Assembly: GCF_002211765.1 (NCBI RefSeq)
Contig: NZ_CP022133.1
Location: forward strand, 248,001 to 312,000
DNA length: 64,000 nt
Direction: 5' to 3'
Source: Idiomarina piscisalsi
Lineage (GTDB): Bacteria > Pseudomonadota > Gammaproteobacteria > Enterobacterales > Alteromonadaceae
Every line of letters starts with the position of its first letter. Position 1 is the first letter of the stretch. Below the pieces are notes generated by a model that had not been told where the DNA came from, did no database searches, and saw only the letters and a program-made list of their open reading frames with translations. The translations under genes were made by a program, and so were the position numbers. Below are positions 45,279 through 57,724 of the stretch, in pieces.

Positions 45279-45304
45279 GGGAACTGCTCAATTCGGCAGT
45301 TCCC
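45279..45304. terminator. Palindromic hairpin between convergent genes
   Basis: GGGAACTGC and GCAGTTCCC arms with an eight-base loop lie between the stops of the secreted protein gene (plus) and the chemoreceptor gene (minus). No T-run follows on either strand, so termination is inferred from position. Confidence 0.45.
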
Positions 45305-45327
45305 AAGTAGTCACAAAATAACGAACT

Positions 45328-46968
45328 TTAGCTGATTCGGAATTGACGCAACTCGCGTTGTAAGTCGGACGATAATTTCGCTAAATTATCACTCGACTCC
45401 TTAACTTGAGCGGATGCCTGGGCCGACTGATCAGAAATATTGCTAATCGTATTAATGTTCTGGTTAATTTCATCGGTTACAGAGCTCTGCTCGTCAGCCG
45501 CACTTGCAATGTGGCTGTTCATATCATTAATTTCGTCGACAGCCTGAGTGATCGATTGTAGCGACTCATCGGCCCCCTGCGCTTTGTCGACCGTATGATC
45601 AGCTTCTTTTTTACCGGTTTGCATTGACTGTACCGCCTCTTTAGTCGCCGCTTGTAACCGCTCTATCATTTCCTGAATTTCCTGAGTAGATTCTTGAGTG
45701 CGGCTAGCCAAGGTTCTTACCTCGTCAGCGACCACCGAAAAGCCACGACCATGCTCGCCGGCGCGGGCTGACTCAATAGCGGCATTCAACGCTAGCAGGT
45801 TGGTTTGTTCGGCAATACTGCCAATGACATCTAATACTTTGCCAATGTTATCACTGTCTTCGGCAACTTTTGTGATGGTTTGTGTGGTTCGATTTACGTG
45901 GCTCGCTAAATTTTTGATAGCAGCAACGGTTGCATTGACGACGTCTCGGCCTTGCTTGGTGTGATCGTCCGCTGTGCGTGCAGAATTCGCCGCCTCGTTG
46001 GCGCTTTTCGCAATTTCATCCACCGTCGTCGACATTTCATGAATGGCCGTTGCGACTTGCTCTACGGCTTGATGTTGTTCCCTAACACTGGCGTTGGATT
46101 GCTCGGAAATGCTGGATAACTCTTCAGATGATGTGGCCAGTTGTTCTGTCATGGAGTTTATTTTAGTAATAGTACGTTGTAGTTTTTCGACAAACTCATT
46201 AAAGGCGTCGGCGACTAGGCCTAACTCATCGCTTCTATCCAGATTGACACGCGCTGTTAAATCCCCTTCACCTTTCGCCATATCTTCGAAGCGTTCCAAC
46301 ATTAGGTTTAATGGCTTGGTAATTAACGGTGGGAAGAATAGTGCTAACAAAACGCAAATAGCTAAACCAATAATAAGTACCACCATTTGTGTCCAGTTAC
46401 TTTGCGTAATGACCCCCTCAATAATTGTCGACTGGTTTAAAGCGGCTTCTTCTTTTCGTTGCTCTAGTTGGTCCAGCACGTCACGCATGGTTTCAAATTG
46501 CGGACCGCTGTCAGTTTGACTGAGCTGAATGGCTTGTTGAACACTACCTTGTCGGTGTAATTCAATCACCCGCTGAGCGGTGGTTGTCCATATTTCGTTT
46601 TTTGTTTTGTAGTCCTCAACCATACGACGCTCTTCGGCACTGGAGGTAAGGCTTAAGAATCGATTTACCCGCTGCTCGGCTTGCTCTAGGTTTTCGTTAT
46701 GGGTATCGATAAGCTGTTGTTGGAGGGAAGAGTCTGGCTCAACTGAGAGTAATGTTCTTTCGGCAACTTGGGCCTGATGAAGATCACGGTCAGCTTGAAG
46801 TAGGTAATTAAGCCCGGGTAAGTGCTCACTGGCTATTTTATCAACACTGTTTGCGACAGATTTAAAATTAACGGCGCTGACAGCAGCGATACTTATCAAT
46901 ACCATTGCCAGCAGGACAATGGGCAGTAATAGCTTATAGCGGAATCGAAGGTTATTGAACCAGCTCAT
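45328..46968 (-). CDS. Methyl-accepting chemotaxis protein
   Basis: 546 residues. TM1 (about 12-33), a four-helix-bundle periplasmic sensor (about 34-192), TM2 (about 193-216), a HAMP domain (about 216-268) and a cytoplasmic signalling coiled coil. The conserved hairpin tip [19 protein letters not shown] and [15 protein letters not shown] lies around 385-420. It ends ...RQFRIS, without the NWETF-type pentapeptide that tethers CheR/CheB. The ligand is unknown. It is a single gene; no che genes are in the window. Confidence 0.95.
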   Translation of the reverse strand: MSWFNNLRFRYKLLLPIVLLAMVLISIAAVSAVNFKSVANSVDKIASEHLPGLNYLLQADRDLHQAQVAERTLLSVEPDSSLQQQLIDTHNENLEQAEQRVNRFLSLTSSAEERRMVEDYKTKNEIWTTTAQRVIELHRQGSVQQAIQLSQTDSGPQFETMRDVLDQLEQRKEEAALNQSTIIEGVITQSNWTQMVVLIIGLAICVLLALFFPPLITKPLNLMLERFEDMAKGEGDLTARVNLDRSDELGLVADAFNEFVEKLQRTITKINSMTEQLATSSEELSSISEQSNASVREQHQAVEQVATAIHEMSTTVDEIAKSANEAANSARTADDHTKQGRDVVNATVAAIKNLASHVNRTTQTITKVAEDSDNIGKVLDVIGSIAEQTNLLALNAAIESARAGEHGRGFSVVADEVRTLASRTQESTQEIQEMIERLQAATKEAVQSMQTGKKEADHTVDKAQGADESLQSITQAVDEINDMNSHIASAADEQSSVTDEINQNINTISNISDQSAQASAQVKESSDNLAKLSSDLQRELRQFRIS

Positions 46969-47052
46969 ATTATTCGCCTTTATTGCTTTACGACTAAAGT
47001 CTAATGACTTGTTATCGTAAGCTAAGCAGTTTAACTTTAGCTGGTCAATAAA

Positions 47053-47083
47053 TAAGCGCTGGGCTCCTGCGAGCCCAGCGCTT
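47053..47083 (-). terminator. Strong terminator hairpin of the peroxiredoxin gene
   Basis: A 13-bp perfect stem AAGCGCTGGGCTC/GAGCCCAGCGCTT with a four-base loop lies ten bases past the peroxiredoxin stop. On the minus strand it is followed by ATTTATTG. It separates this gene from the downstream chemoreceptor gene. Confidence 0.8.
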
Positions 47084-47092
47084 GGGTTGACG

Positions 47093-47722
47093 TTATTTTA
47101 TATCGGTTAGGCGAAGATAGGGTTTCAGCGTTTTCCAGCCTTGTGGAAATTTCTCTTTCGCATCATCGTCACTGACATTAGGACGGATAATGACGGAGTC
47201 TCCTGGTGCCCAGTCCGCAGGGCAAGCGACTTCCTCGCGATCGGTCGTTTGTAACGCATCAATCACGCGTAGAATCTCGTTGAAGTTACGACCAACCGTC
47301 ATTGGGTAAGTCATTATCAGACGAATTTTTTGGTTCGGATCGATAATAAATACCGAGCGAACCGTCGCTGTAGTACTCTCATTCGGGTGAATCATGTCGT
47401 ACTTTTGCGCGACTTCCAGCTCTTTGTCCGCAACAATGGGAAACTCCAGAACGGTATTTTGAGTTTCGTTAATGTCGTTGATCCAGCCTTTGTGCGCGTC
47501 AACTGAGTCGGTAGAAAGCCCTAATGGTTTTACGTTACGTTTTTCAAACTCTGGCGCTAGCTGCGATGTGCGCCCCATTTCTGTCGTACAAACTGGCGTG
47601 TAGTCAGCGGGGTGGCTGAAGAAAAAGACCCAAGAACCCTTGGCCCAGTCATGAAAATTGATAGAACCTTCTGTGGTATCAATCGTAAAATCGGGTGCGG
47701 TATCACCAATACGTAATGTCAT
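47093..47722 (-). CDS. Peroxiredoxin (Prx6-like/AhpC-TSA family)
   Basis: 209 residues. The peroxidatic cysteine C45 is in the motif [13 protein letters not shown], followed by the arginine-containing [15 protein letters not shown] block and a C-terminal domain ([16 protein letters not shown]). This layout is that of the 1-Cys/Prx6 group. It reduces hydrogen peroxide and organic peroxides. A GGAG site precedes the ATG. It is divergent from the second diguanylate cyclase gene. Confidence 0.95.
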   Translation of the reverse strand: MTLRIGDTAPDFTIDTTEGSINFHDWAKGSWVFFFSHPADYTPVCTTEMGRTSQLAPEFEKRNVKPLGLSTDSVDAHKGWINDINETQNTVLEFPIVADKELEVAQKYDMIHPNESTTATVRSVFIIDPNQKIRLIMTYPMTVGRNFNEILRVIDALQTTDREEVACPADWAPGDSVIIRPNVSDDDAKEKFPQGWKTLKPYLRLTDIK

Positions 47723-47859
47723 AGAGCTACTCCTAGTGTGTCTTTTTAAGACGAAAATAGATAACCTTTAAATAGTAGCTGATTGCCCGCTTTGCAAGGT
47801 GGTTAACTTATAACCTTTTACTCTACGTTAGACAGCTGAGTTATTAGCAGGAGTTGCGT

Positions 47860-49050
47860 TTGTCTTTAGTTGTTTTTTTGCCTCTGGTCGCATGGTTTAT
47901 ATTGGGCTTTTTTGCGCCGACGATACTGACGAGTGTTGACTTACCGGTGCCAGAGAGTGTTATTGCCTCTTTGAGTTTGGTCCTCGTTGTTGCGGGGTTT
48001 TTCCGGCAATGGCAATGGTTTTACTGGTGCGCCTGGACAGCGGGATTTTATGCGGTTATTCAGTTGGGTTTGCAGCAGCCACTGAGCCAACAGCCTGTGA
48101 CGGTTTTATATGAAGCGTTGCCGGTTTGGCTGTCGCTAACGGCTTTGCTGTTGGCGCTTATCAAGTTGCCGGTACTGTTTTCTATGAACGGCTTCCTGTT
48201 GTTTATTGCTGCCGGTCTTTCTCCTTTCTTACTGCTTATAGAACCATTTTCTGGCGCTGTGGGTCTGTTAAATCCTTCTAAAATGCTAAGCCTCGCTGGC
48301 GAATTTCCCGGTGTAGGCACGGCGCTATGGATGATGGCTATGGGAGGGGTATGGGCCACTACCTTGCTCTACAGACAAGCATCGGCGTTTCGCTGGAGTC
48401 AGTTAGTGGCTTGGTTAGCTTTGATGGTGTTTGTTATCGGCGTTAAGCAAACTGAAGCGTCAATGTGGGCTGTGCTGGTTGTTTCAGTTAGTTTCTTGCT
48501 GGCATTAGCCGACAGAATGCTAAAGCTGGCTTATATTGACGAGCTCACCGGATTACCGCAACGCCGAGCGCTCATGAGTGAGCTACGATATCTGCGCAAG
48601 CGAAGCGCCGTCTGTATGCTCGACGTCGATCATTTTAAGAAATTCAATGATCGCTACGGGCATGAGGTTGGCGACCAAGTACTTAGGCTGCTTGGCAGTA
48701 TTTTAAAAAGTGTCAGCGGATTTAAAGCCTACCGATATGGAGGCGAAGAGTTCACTTTAGTATTTTCAAACAACAACGAAGAAAAGTTAAAAGACGTACT
48801 GGAAACGGTACGCTCAAAGGTGGCTAATTACCCGCTTGCTTTACGAGACCCTTCCCGACCTAAAAAGCCGCAAAAAGGTAAAGAAAAGCGTGGTAAACAA
48901 AGTGACAAAAAAACGGTGAAAGTCACCATCAGTTTAGGTGCGACGATAAAAGCGCCAGGGGATACGCCCGACAGTATTCTGAAGCGAGCGGATGAAAACC
49001 TGTATGCTGCCAAAAAGGCGGGGCGGAATCGGGTTATTCTCAAAAACTAA
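47860..49050 (+). CDS. Membrane diguanylate cyclase
   Basis: 396 residues from the TTG at 47860, which sits six bases after AGGAG; a TTG two codons earlier would abut that site. About seven N-terminal helices (1-220) form an unassigned membrane sensor, followed by a GGDEF domain with GGEEF at 294-298. The RxxD inhibitory site is absent (SGFKAY occupies the position). A lysine/arginine-rich insertion (RPKKPQKGKEKRGKQSDKK) sits in the C-terminal part of the domain. It probably makes c-di-GMP without product inhibition. Confidence 0.92.
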   Translation: MSLVVFLPLVAWFILGFFAPTILTSVDLPVPESVIASLSLVLVVAGFFRQWQWFYWCAWTAGFYAVIQLGLQQPLSQQPVTVLYEALPVWLSLTALLLALIKLPVLFSMNGFLLFIAAGLSPFLLLIEPFSGAVGLLNPSKMLSLAGEFPGVGTALWMMAMGGVWATTLLYRQASAFRWSQLVAWLALMVFVIGVKQTEASMWAVLVVSVSFLLALADRMLKLAYIDELTGLPQRRALMSELRYLRKRSAVCMLDVDHFKKFNDRYGHEVGDQVLRLLGSILKSVSGFKAYRYGGEEFTLVFSNNNEEKLKDVLETVRSKVANYPLALRDPSRPKKPQKGKEKRGKQSDKKTVKVTISLGATIKAPGDTPDSILKRADENLYAAKKAGRNRVILKN

Positions 49051-49104
49051 AGAAGTACTTGGCGATCTAAATTTAACGGAGTACGTTAAATTAAATACCA
49101 TTAA

Positions 49105-52090
<2,986 letters not shown>

Positions 52091-52106
52091 GATATATCCT
52101 CAAATA

Positions 52107-54980
52107 TTATTGAGTCTCCATGGTTTGATGAAACTCCGCCAGATCCTCGACAACCGTTTGATTCGGCAAGTCTGCATAAGGCTCGTCTGCGAACTTCGTG
52201 CCGCGAAGCTGTACGGAAATGCGAGCGGCGTCTGGGTTCATTAGCGTATCTTTGTAGAAAGCTTTAGCGTCTGCCAGCGTTGTGCTTTCAACGGCTTTAA
52301 TCAGCTGTTCCTTGCTATCAAAGTCATAACGTTCAAGCGCTAAGTCTGACAGTATTGGAGCGACTTCTTCACGCATATTCTTCGGTGTTTCTTTTAACGT
52401 GACCAACGCGCTTTGTTTTAATTGAGCGAACTCGTCTTCGGTCATTGCTTCAAGCTGCGCCCAGTATTCGTCTTTGAACTTGTCAAAGCGCGCCTGCATA
52501 TCCGCCACGCTCTTAACCGGCGTTTGAATGTATAGACCAAAGCCTGCGTAATGATCAAGCGATGGGGCAAAAGCTCCCACTGCATAGGCCAGCTGCTCTT
52601 CGGTACGCAAGGTATCAAAAGCCGCCGTGCGGAAATGGTTTTGCAATACTACACCCGTAGCTTGAGCTTTGAAGCCAGGCTCAGGATGAATGTGCGCATC
52701 GACTAAGGCGACGTCGGCCACCTCAAGATCTTTGCGTAGTACAACGGCCTTGTTTGATTGAGGAGTCCAGAATTTGGCGGTCTCAAAGTTAGTGACTTCC
52801 CGGTTCTCAGGTAAGCTGGTTTTAACGCGATCAACCGCTTCAGTTAAATCGGACTTGTCGTAATTACCAAAAGCAAACACACGAATGGAATTATGACCCA
52901 ACAGAGTGTCCATATAAGCTTCTAATTCGTCATTGCTAAGCGACTGAGCTGTGTTGATTAAGTCTGACTGCTCAAAACCACCTTCGCGAATTAGCTGCCT
53001 ATAGGCATCGAAGCTTTGGTAAATAGGGAACTGCTGACCTTTATTCTTAAGCGCACGAACATAGCGATCAACGGCTTGTTTAAAGGCTTGTGGTTCAACC
53101 TCAAAACTTAAGCCTTCAATCGCACGCTCAAGCAACTGTGGCTGCTTGTCGGTAAAGCCTGACACGGTCAGTGTCATGCCGGTGGTGTCATTTAAGCTTA
53201 AATTCATGCCGGCAATATTGGCTTCGGTGTCCAGTGCACTAACGTTCATGTTGTACAAATCTTTCCACAAAGCGCCTAATACGTTGGCTTTAATATTCTG
53301 AAGCGACGCAGGGTTATTTATTTGAATAGTGAAAATGCCGCGTGGTTGGTCGCCGTATAACTGACTTGGGTACTGCCATACCTGCAGGCCCTCTTCTTCA
53401 ATAACCACTTGAGGTTTCTCAAACGCATCGTTATTTTTAATCTCGAAGCTTTCCGGCAGAAGCGTGTTGACCTTAGGCAAATTAATGGCCATTTTTGGCT
53501 CTTGTTTCCAGCTCGCAATTTCCCCGGCGGTTATGTCTGTGACTTTGTACTTACCATCGTAGTAGTCAAGTTCGCTGTCATGCGGCTCGTCTTGGCTTAT
53601 GTACCAAACTCTTAAACGTTCAGGGGTTAACTGCGACAACACTGAGCGAATGGCCTCAGGGTTAAACTCCTGGTACTCGTAAGGCGCACTAATTGCGTAT
53701 TCAGCTGGGTAATTTTGCATGGCTTGCGCAAGATTAGACACATAGCTAAACTCATCACCTTTTTCCAGGAAGCGGAAACGGTTGTTTAGACTGGTTTTAA
53801 TTTCATTGAAATACTTTTTGTCGACGCCTTCAGCACGGACTTTGTCGATGTATTGCATTATGAGAGCAACAATATCGTCACGCTGCTGCATGCCGCTGTC
53901 AGTCAGTTCAATGTCCAGACGCATAACGCCGTAGTTTCCGTAAAACGTCGGTTGCGCAGAAGCATTTAAATTCGAAATAAGCCCAGCTTCTTTGAGCTTC
54001 TGAGCTGGCGTGCCTGGCATCTCAGAACCTAACAAGTAGCTCACGTAACGGTTAGGTTTTACCTTAAATTGGTCTTGATTATTATTGATGATGAACTCGA
54101 GTTTGAGTTGCTTCACATCTTCATTTGGCACGTAGTGAATGCGCTTTTTACCAACATCATCAAAGTTGATTTGTGCGGTCACTTCCGGTTCTTCAATCTT
54201 GTCATCTTCAATGCTGGCAAAGTGTTTATGAGCCAGCGCTTCCATTTCATCAAGCGAGCGGTTGCTTATCATCGCCACTTTCATAATGTTTGACGAGTAA
54301 AAACGGTTATAAAAGTCGACAGTTTCCTGGTGCAGCTTACTGCCTTCTTTATCGCTTAAGCTTTCCAGGTTACCAATAAGGAAGCGGTTAGACGGGTGTG
54401 AACCAAGCAACAAACGACCGAGCTTAAATTGACCAAAAAAGTCCATCTCACGGCGCATCGACCATTCAGCGTTTACCGCATTACGCTCTTTATCCACATA
54501 CTCAGGGTAGAGTTTTGGCGCTTTGAAGAAGTCAGAAAAGCGATCCAGACCCTCGTCGTAAGCCTCGTTATTCACCTTGAACATGTAGTTAGTAATGTCC
54601 AGCCAGGTGGACGCGTTTTGGCTGCCGCCATTATTGCTCATAAACTCGCTGTAGCCGTTGGTGTCCGGGTATTTTTCCGTACCCAAAAACAGCATATGTT
54701 CCAGGTAATGGGCCATGCCTTGTTGTGATTTAGGGTCTTGCAACAGACCGACACCAACACTTAAGGAAGCCGCTGACTTATCAACATCAGGGTCTGACAC
54801 CAGCATAATTTCAATGTTGTTATCGAGTTTCAAAACGCGATAATCACGCTCATCGTTTGGGCTTTTAATAACTTTACCGGCGACAATACTTTGTGTATTC
54901 GGTGTTTCAGTAACGGTCTGGCCGCAGCCTGTTAGTAGCAGGGCAGAGCTAATAGCGCTCGCCAGGAGTAGCTTTTTCAT
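52107..54980 (-). CDS. M16 family metallopeptidase, pitrilysin-like lipoprotein
   Basis: 957 residues, close to E. coli protease III (962). A lipoprotein signal ends in LTGC (C19). The inverted zinc motif is H91-Y-L-E94-H95, with the third ligand E172 (ERNAVNAEW) at the spacing seen in pitrilysin. Four M16 domains would enclose small peptides. It probably degrades peptides in the periplasm, held to a membrane by lipid. The serine hydrolase gene follows 16 bases downstream and is perhaps co-transcribed. Confidence 0.95.
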   Translation of the reverse strand: MKKLLLASAISSALLLTGCGQTVTETPNTQSIVAGKVIKSPNDERDYRVLKLDNNIEIMLVSDPDVDKSAASLSVGVGLLQDPKSQQGMAHYLEHMLFLGTEKYPDTNGYSEFMSNNGGSQNASTWLDITNYMFKVNNEAYDEGLDRFSDFFKAPKLYPEYVDKERNAVNAEWSMRREMDFFGQFKLGRLLLGSHPSNRFLIGNLESLSDKEGSKLHQETVDFYNRFYSSNIMKVAMISNRSLDEMEALAHKHFASIEDDKIEEPEVTAQINFDDVGKKRIHYVPNEDVKQLKLEFIINNNQDQFKVKPNRYVSYLLGSEMPGTPAQKLKEAGLISNLNASAQPTFYGNYGVMRLDIELTDSGMQQRDDIVALIMQYIDKVRAEGVDKKYFNEIKTSLNNRFRFLEKGDEFSYVSNLAQAMQNYPAEYAISAPYEYQEFNPEAIRSVLSQLTPERLRVWYISQDEPHDSELDYYDGKYKVTDITAGEIASWKQEPKMAINLPKVNTLLPESFEIKNNDAFEKPQVVIEEEGLQVWQYPSQLYGDQPRGIFTIQINNPASLQNIKANVLGALWKDLYNMNVSALDTEANIAGMNLSLNDTTGMTLTVSGFTDKQPQLLERAIEGLSFEVEPQAFKQAVDRYVRALKNKGQQFPIYQSFDAYRQLIREGGFEQSDLINTAQSLSNDELEAYMDTLLGHNSIRVFAFGNYDKSDLTEAVDRVKTSLPENREVTNFETAKFWTPQSNKAVVLRKDLEVADVALVDAHIHPEPGFKAQATGVVLQNHFRTAAFDTLRTEEQLAYAVGAFAPSLDHYAGFGLYIQTPVKSVADMQARFDKFKDEYWAQLEAMTEDEFAQLKQSALVTLKETPKNMREEVAPILSDLALERYDFDSKEQLIKAVESTTLADAKAFYKDTLMNPDAARISVQLRGTKFADEPYADLPNQTVVEDLAEFHQTMETQ

Positions 54981-55072
54981 ATTGGAGTCTCCGTTTATTC
55001 ATTAATGACTCAATGATACTTGGGCACTCCAGAGGCTTGAAGTTATTTTGTTAGTAATTTGTAACAGAGTGT

Positions 55073-55945
55073 TTAAGTGAGAAACCGGATGTGGCCAATA
55101 AAGCTTCTGGCGACCGGGCCGACACTGTCCGCGTCTTCGAAATTAAGGTAAATGGGCATAGTGCGAGTGGTGCCACGCTCAAGGTTTAATGTCACCAAGC
55201 TACCGTCGTCAATATGGGCTTTCACTGCCGACTCAGGCAGCCAGGCGAAGCCGAGATTTTTGCGAATCAGCTCAACGGACGTGGTTAAATGGCTGACCGT
55301 CCAACGCTGTTCAGAGCCCAGCCAGCCAATATCAGAGCTTTTCTCGATACCAGAGTCTCGTAGCACAATTTGACGGCTATTCTTTAAATCTTCGAGAGTG
55401 ACAGACGCTTTTAATGCAAGTGCATGACCTTTGCCGCATACGGCAATGAAGGTAACGTCGCTTAGCGCTTCACTGAGTTCGTTATCGAGCATAAAAGGCG
55501 ATAGCGAAACGGTTGCTAACCCTTTTCGTAAAAGCTCGTCGGCACCGGTTAAGATGGTTTCAATAACCTCTATGTGCACCAGCGGGAATTCTTCAGAAAC
55601 TTTTTCTAGCGCCTCGTACAGCACTTCTTTCGGAAACGCCTCATCAACAGCAATGTTCAGTGTCGACTCCACGCCCTCTTTCAGATTCTGAGCGACATTT
55701 TCAAAGCGCTCAGCTTCCGACAATAAATAATTAATACGGCGTAGTAGGAGTTTGCCGGCCTGGGTTAACACCGTTTTGCGACCATCGACCTCAAACAAAT
55801 TAACACCCAACTGCTCTTCCATTTTATTAACAGCATGATGAATGCTCGACTGGCTTTTGTGCACTTGCTGAGCCGCTTGCATAAAGCCGCCGTGGTCCGC
55901 TACTGCTTTAAACATGCGCCATTGTTCGAGAGTCGATTTTGCCAT
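55073..55945 (-). CDS. LysR family transcriptional regulator
   Basis: 290 residues. An N-terminal winged helix-turn-helix (about 5-65; VADHGGFMQAAQQVHKSQSSIHHAVNKMEEQLG, read in pieces) is followed by a linker helix and a periplasmic-binding-like effector domain. The inducer and targets are unknown. It lies just upstream of the M16 peptidase gene in the same direction, 92 bases away. The usual divergent LysR target would be at 55946 onward, where only a convergent-side unknown gene is found. Confidence 0.93.
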   Translation of the reverse strand: MAKSTLEQWRMFKAVADHGGFMQAAQQVHKSQSSIHHAVNKMEEQLGVNLFEVDGRKTVLTQAGKLLLRRINYLLSEAERFENVAQNLKEGVESTLNIAVDEAFPKEVLYEALEKVSEEFPLVHIEVIETILTGADELLRKGLATVSLSPFMLDNELSEALSDVTFIAVCGKGHALALKASVTLEDLKNSRQIVLRDSGIEKSSDIGWLGSEQRWTVSHLTTSVELIRKNLGFAWLPESAVKAHIDDGSLVTLNLERGTTRTMPIYLNFEDADSVGPVARSFIGHIRFLT

Positions 55946-56026
55946 TAGTCCGTCTATTGCTATATGTGTTAGCTAGGATGATATTATGCTTTGAGTGAGT
56001 TGGATAGGCTTACCAACTATTGAGCC

Positions 56027-56626
56027 CTAGTTCCTAGTGCACCCAGCATAGGCCTCAGCGTAAGTCTGCCCAAAACAGCGAATAAAGCTATCAACGATAC
56101 TTAAATTAGGCGGCCAAGGTACGTCGATAGGGTTTCCTTGTGCATCTCTGGGGTTAAATCCGGCAGGTTTTGGAACCATAGCCAGTTTCTCTCTTTGGGC
56201 TTTTAGTTCATCCAGATCAGATTCTAAAAACGCGATTGTTGCCTTAACGTAATGATTCCATCCGGAATGGTCTTGTTTGGCAGGTTTGGTCGATTTCTCC
56301 ATTAACTTAATAGCGCGTTGATACTGTCCTACTTCAGCGCGAAGTTGCCCTTCGTGCCATACCAATGTTCTCATGGCGCCTTCCGAGACTTTGTTCTTAC
56401 TGTAATAGAGGTGGATAAGATCCGCTGCTGGCTCCAGGCATTCACCATTTTTAACCAACGAAGGCCAGCCTTCTTCATAGTTTTGATCAAACTCCCTAGG
56501 GCTTAGCTCCAGCATTTTTTCTTTGTTATAACTGCACTTTGACTCTATTGGTGCGGCATTAGCAACGCTCAGAGAGTGCAGAGTAAGAGCTAAGAAGCAA
56601 CCGAAGAGGAATGTGTTGTGTGTCAT
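56027..56626 (-). CDS. Secreted protein of unknown function
   Basis: About 199 residues from the ATG at 56626, chosen because the following 24 residues form a signal peptide (FLFGCFLALTLHSLSVANA); an ATG eight codons earlier is also open. The mature part is helical, with cysteines near both ends (SKCSYNKEK, NGECLEP, FIRCFGQ, AGCTRN) and a repeat-like helix pattern suggestive of TPR-type hairpins. No family is recognised. It borders the AT-rich accessory stretch that contains the ynfA relic and hicAB. Confidence 0.7.
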   Translation of the reverse strand: MTHNTFLFGCFLALTLHSLSVANAAPIESKCSYNKEKMLELSPREFDQNYEEGWPSLVKNGECLEPAADLIHLYYSKNKVSEGAMRTLVWHEGQLRAEVGQYQRAIKLMEKSTKPAKQDHSGWNHYVKATIAFLESDLDELKAQREKLAMVPKPAGFNPRDAQGNPIDVPWPPNLSIVDSFIRCFGQTYAEAYAGCTRN

Positions 56627-56690
56627 TATTTCTTTTATAGTAGAACGCATAATTTAATTTCCTTATCGAAAGGCGCTGACTACGTCTGCT

Positions 56691-56834
56691 TTGTTAGTCA
56701 CTAAAACGTTTGGACTGTTTTTTATAACCGCTATTGCTGAAATTGTAGGCTGCTACTTACCTTACCCGTGGTTGAAAAAAGATGGAAGCGCATGGTTGGA
56801 AAGCCTAATGTGTTATTCGATTATCTATCCGTAA
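56691..56834 (+). pseudogene. Truncated ynfA (UPF0060) relic
   Basis: A short frame from a TTG at 56691 encodes [20 protein letters not shown] and then [13 protein letters not shown]. This closely matches the first 35 or so residues of YnfA-type four-helix membrane proteins (compare E. coli [20 protein letters not shown]). After AWL the similarity stops and the frame ends at 56834, so about two thirds of the gene is missing. It is the only content recognised in the 320-base gap before hicA besides the hicAB operator. Confidence 0.75.
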
Positions 56835-56922
56835 GAATATCACCTTTGTTGCTCTACCTTCCGTTTATTAACGGCACTTTTCTGTAAAATTTAGGATTCA
56901 TCGGATGAATATTTAACTGGAC

Positions 56923-56946
56923 AAAGTAATCATTTTTGATTACTTT
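56923..56946. promoter_or_regulatory. Perfect palindrome upstream of hicA, probable HicB operator
   Basis: Ten-base arms AAAGTAATCA and TGATTACTTT flank TTTT, 25 bases before the hicA start. The core is GTAATC-N6-GATTAC. The position suits autoregulation by HicB. Two related copies lie just after hicB. Confidence 0.65.
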
Positions 56947-56971
56947 TAAGGCATGACATCAAGGAGATGAT

Positions 56972-57157
56972 GTGAAGCAAAGTGCATTCAGACGCTGGCT
57001 TGAAAAGCAGGGTGTTGAGGTTAGGCAGGGAACGAACCATTTAAAGTTATACTTTCAGGGGAAGCAAAGCGTTATGCCGCGACATCCTGGAAAAGAAATT
57101 GGGGAAGGTCTACGAAGTGCAATTATCAAACAGCTGGGCCTAAAGAAAAGACAGTAG
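56972..57157 (+). CDS. hicA: HicA family mRNA interferase toxin
   Basis: 61 residues from a GTG with AAGGAG five bases upstream. The small dsRNA-binding-like fold is recognisable: LEKQGVEVRQGTNHLKLYF with the catalytic histidine H23, then MPRHPGKEIGEGLRSAIIKQLGL. HicA cuts mRNA and halts translation until neutralised by HicB, encoded next. The toxin-first order is normal for hicAB. Confidence 0.93.
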   Translation: MKQSAFRRWLEKQGVEVRQGTNHLKLYFQGKQSVMPRHPGKEIGEGLRSAIIKQLGLKKRQ

Positions 57158-57179
57158 CGGTTACAAAATGAGGTTGATG

Positions 57180-57590
57180 ATGAATTACCCTGTAATTATT
57201 AAGCCTGATGGCAACACGTTTATGGTTCGCTTTGTGGATATCCCAGAGGCAATGACTTGTGCTGATACTTATGAAGAAGCCCTGGAAGAAGCGAGAGATG
57301 CTCTAATTACGGCGTTTGAGTTTTATTTTGAAGATCAGCGTCAAATCCCTATGCCGTCAGACGCAAATGGACGGGATGTTATTAGTGTACCAGCAAGCGT
57401 TTGGGCTAAGGTGTTGCTGCTAAACACGATGCTTAATGAACATATTAGTCAAGCTGAGTTAGCTCGGCGAATGGGCACTCGGAAACAAGAGATGCAACGC
57501 ATTATTAATCTTGGTCACAACACAAAAATCGATAAGCTAAACAAAGCGCTTGAGGCAATGGGTAAGCACTTGAGTTTGTCTGTGGTTTAG
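57180..57590 (+). CDS. hicB: HicB family antitoxin
   Basis: 136 residues from the ATG at 57180 (GAGG six bases upstream; ATGs at 57168 and 57177 are alternatives). The N-terminal HicB fold (YPVIIKPDGNTFMVRFVDIPEAMTCADTYEEALEEA, in pieces) binds the toxin. The C-terminal helix-turn-helix (ISQAELARRMGTRKQEMQRIINL) binds DNA. It should neutralise HicA and repress the operon through the palindrome at 56923-56946. Confidence 0.93.
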   Translation: MNYPVIIKPDGNTFMVRFVDIPEAMTCADTYEEALEEARDALITAFEFYFEDQRQIPMPSDANGRDVISVPASVWAKVLLLNTMLNEHISQAELARRMGTRKQEMQRIINLGHNTKIDKLNKALEAMGKHLSLSVV

Positions 57591-57592
57591 TA

Positions 57593-57638
57593 GTAACCGT
57601 TTTTGGTTACTTTCTCAGATGTAACCGAATTTAATTAC
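57593..57638. repeat. Two further copies of the hicAB operator motif
   Basis: GTAACC-N6-GGTTAC at 57593-57610 begins three bases after the hicB stop. GTAACC-N6-AATTAC at 57621-57638 follows 28 bases later (same half-site spacing, one mismatch between arms). Both match the upstream GTAATC-N6-GATTAC core. Their function downstream of the operon is unclear. Confidence 0.6.
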
Positions 57639-57685
57639 ATCAAAATGACTTTCTGGATAATGAATTACACAGTCTTTGGGAAAAG

Positions 57686-57712
57686 AAGCCCCCTGATTCT
57701 TCCAGGGGGCTT
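57686..57712. terminator. Terminator between hicB and gor
   Basis: Ten-base arms AAGCCCCCTG and CAGGGGGCTT with a seven-base loop. On the minus strand it is followed by CTTTTCCC, 13 bases after the gor stop. On the plus strand a shorter TTAAAATT follows. It probably serves gor and possibly also hicAB. Confidence 0.8.
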
Positions 57713-57724
57713 AAAATTCTCATG

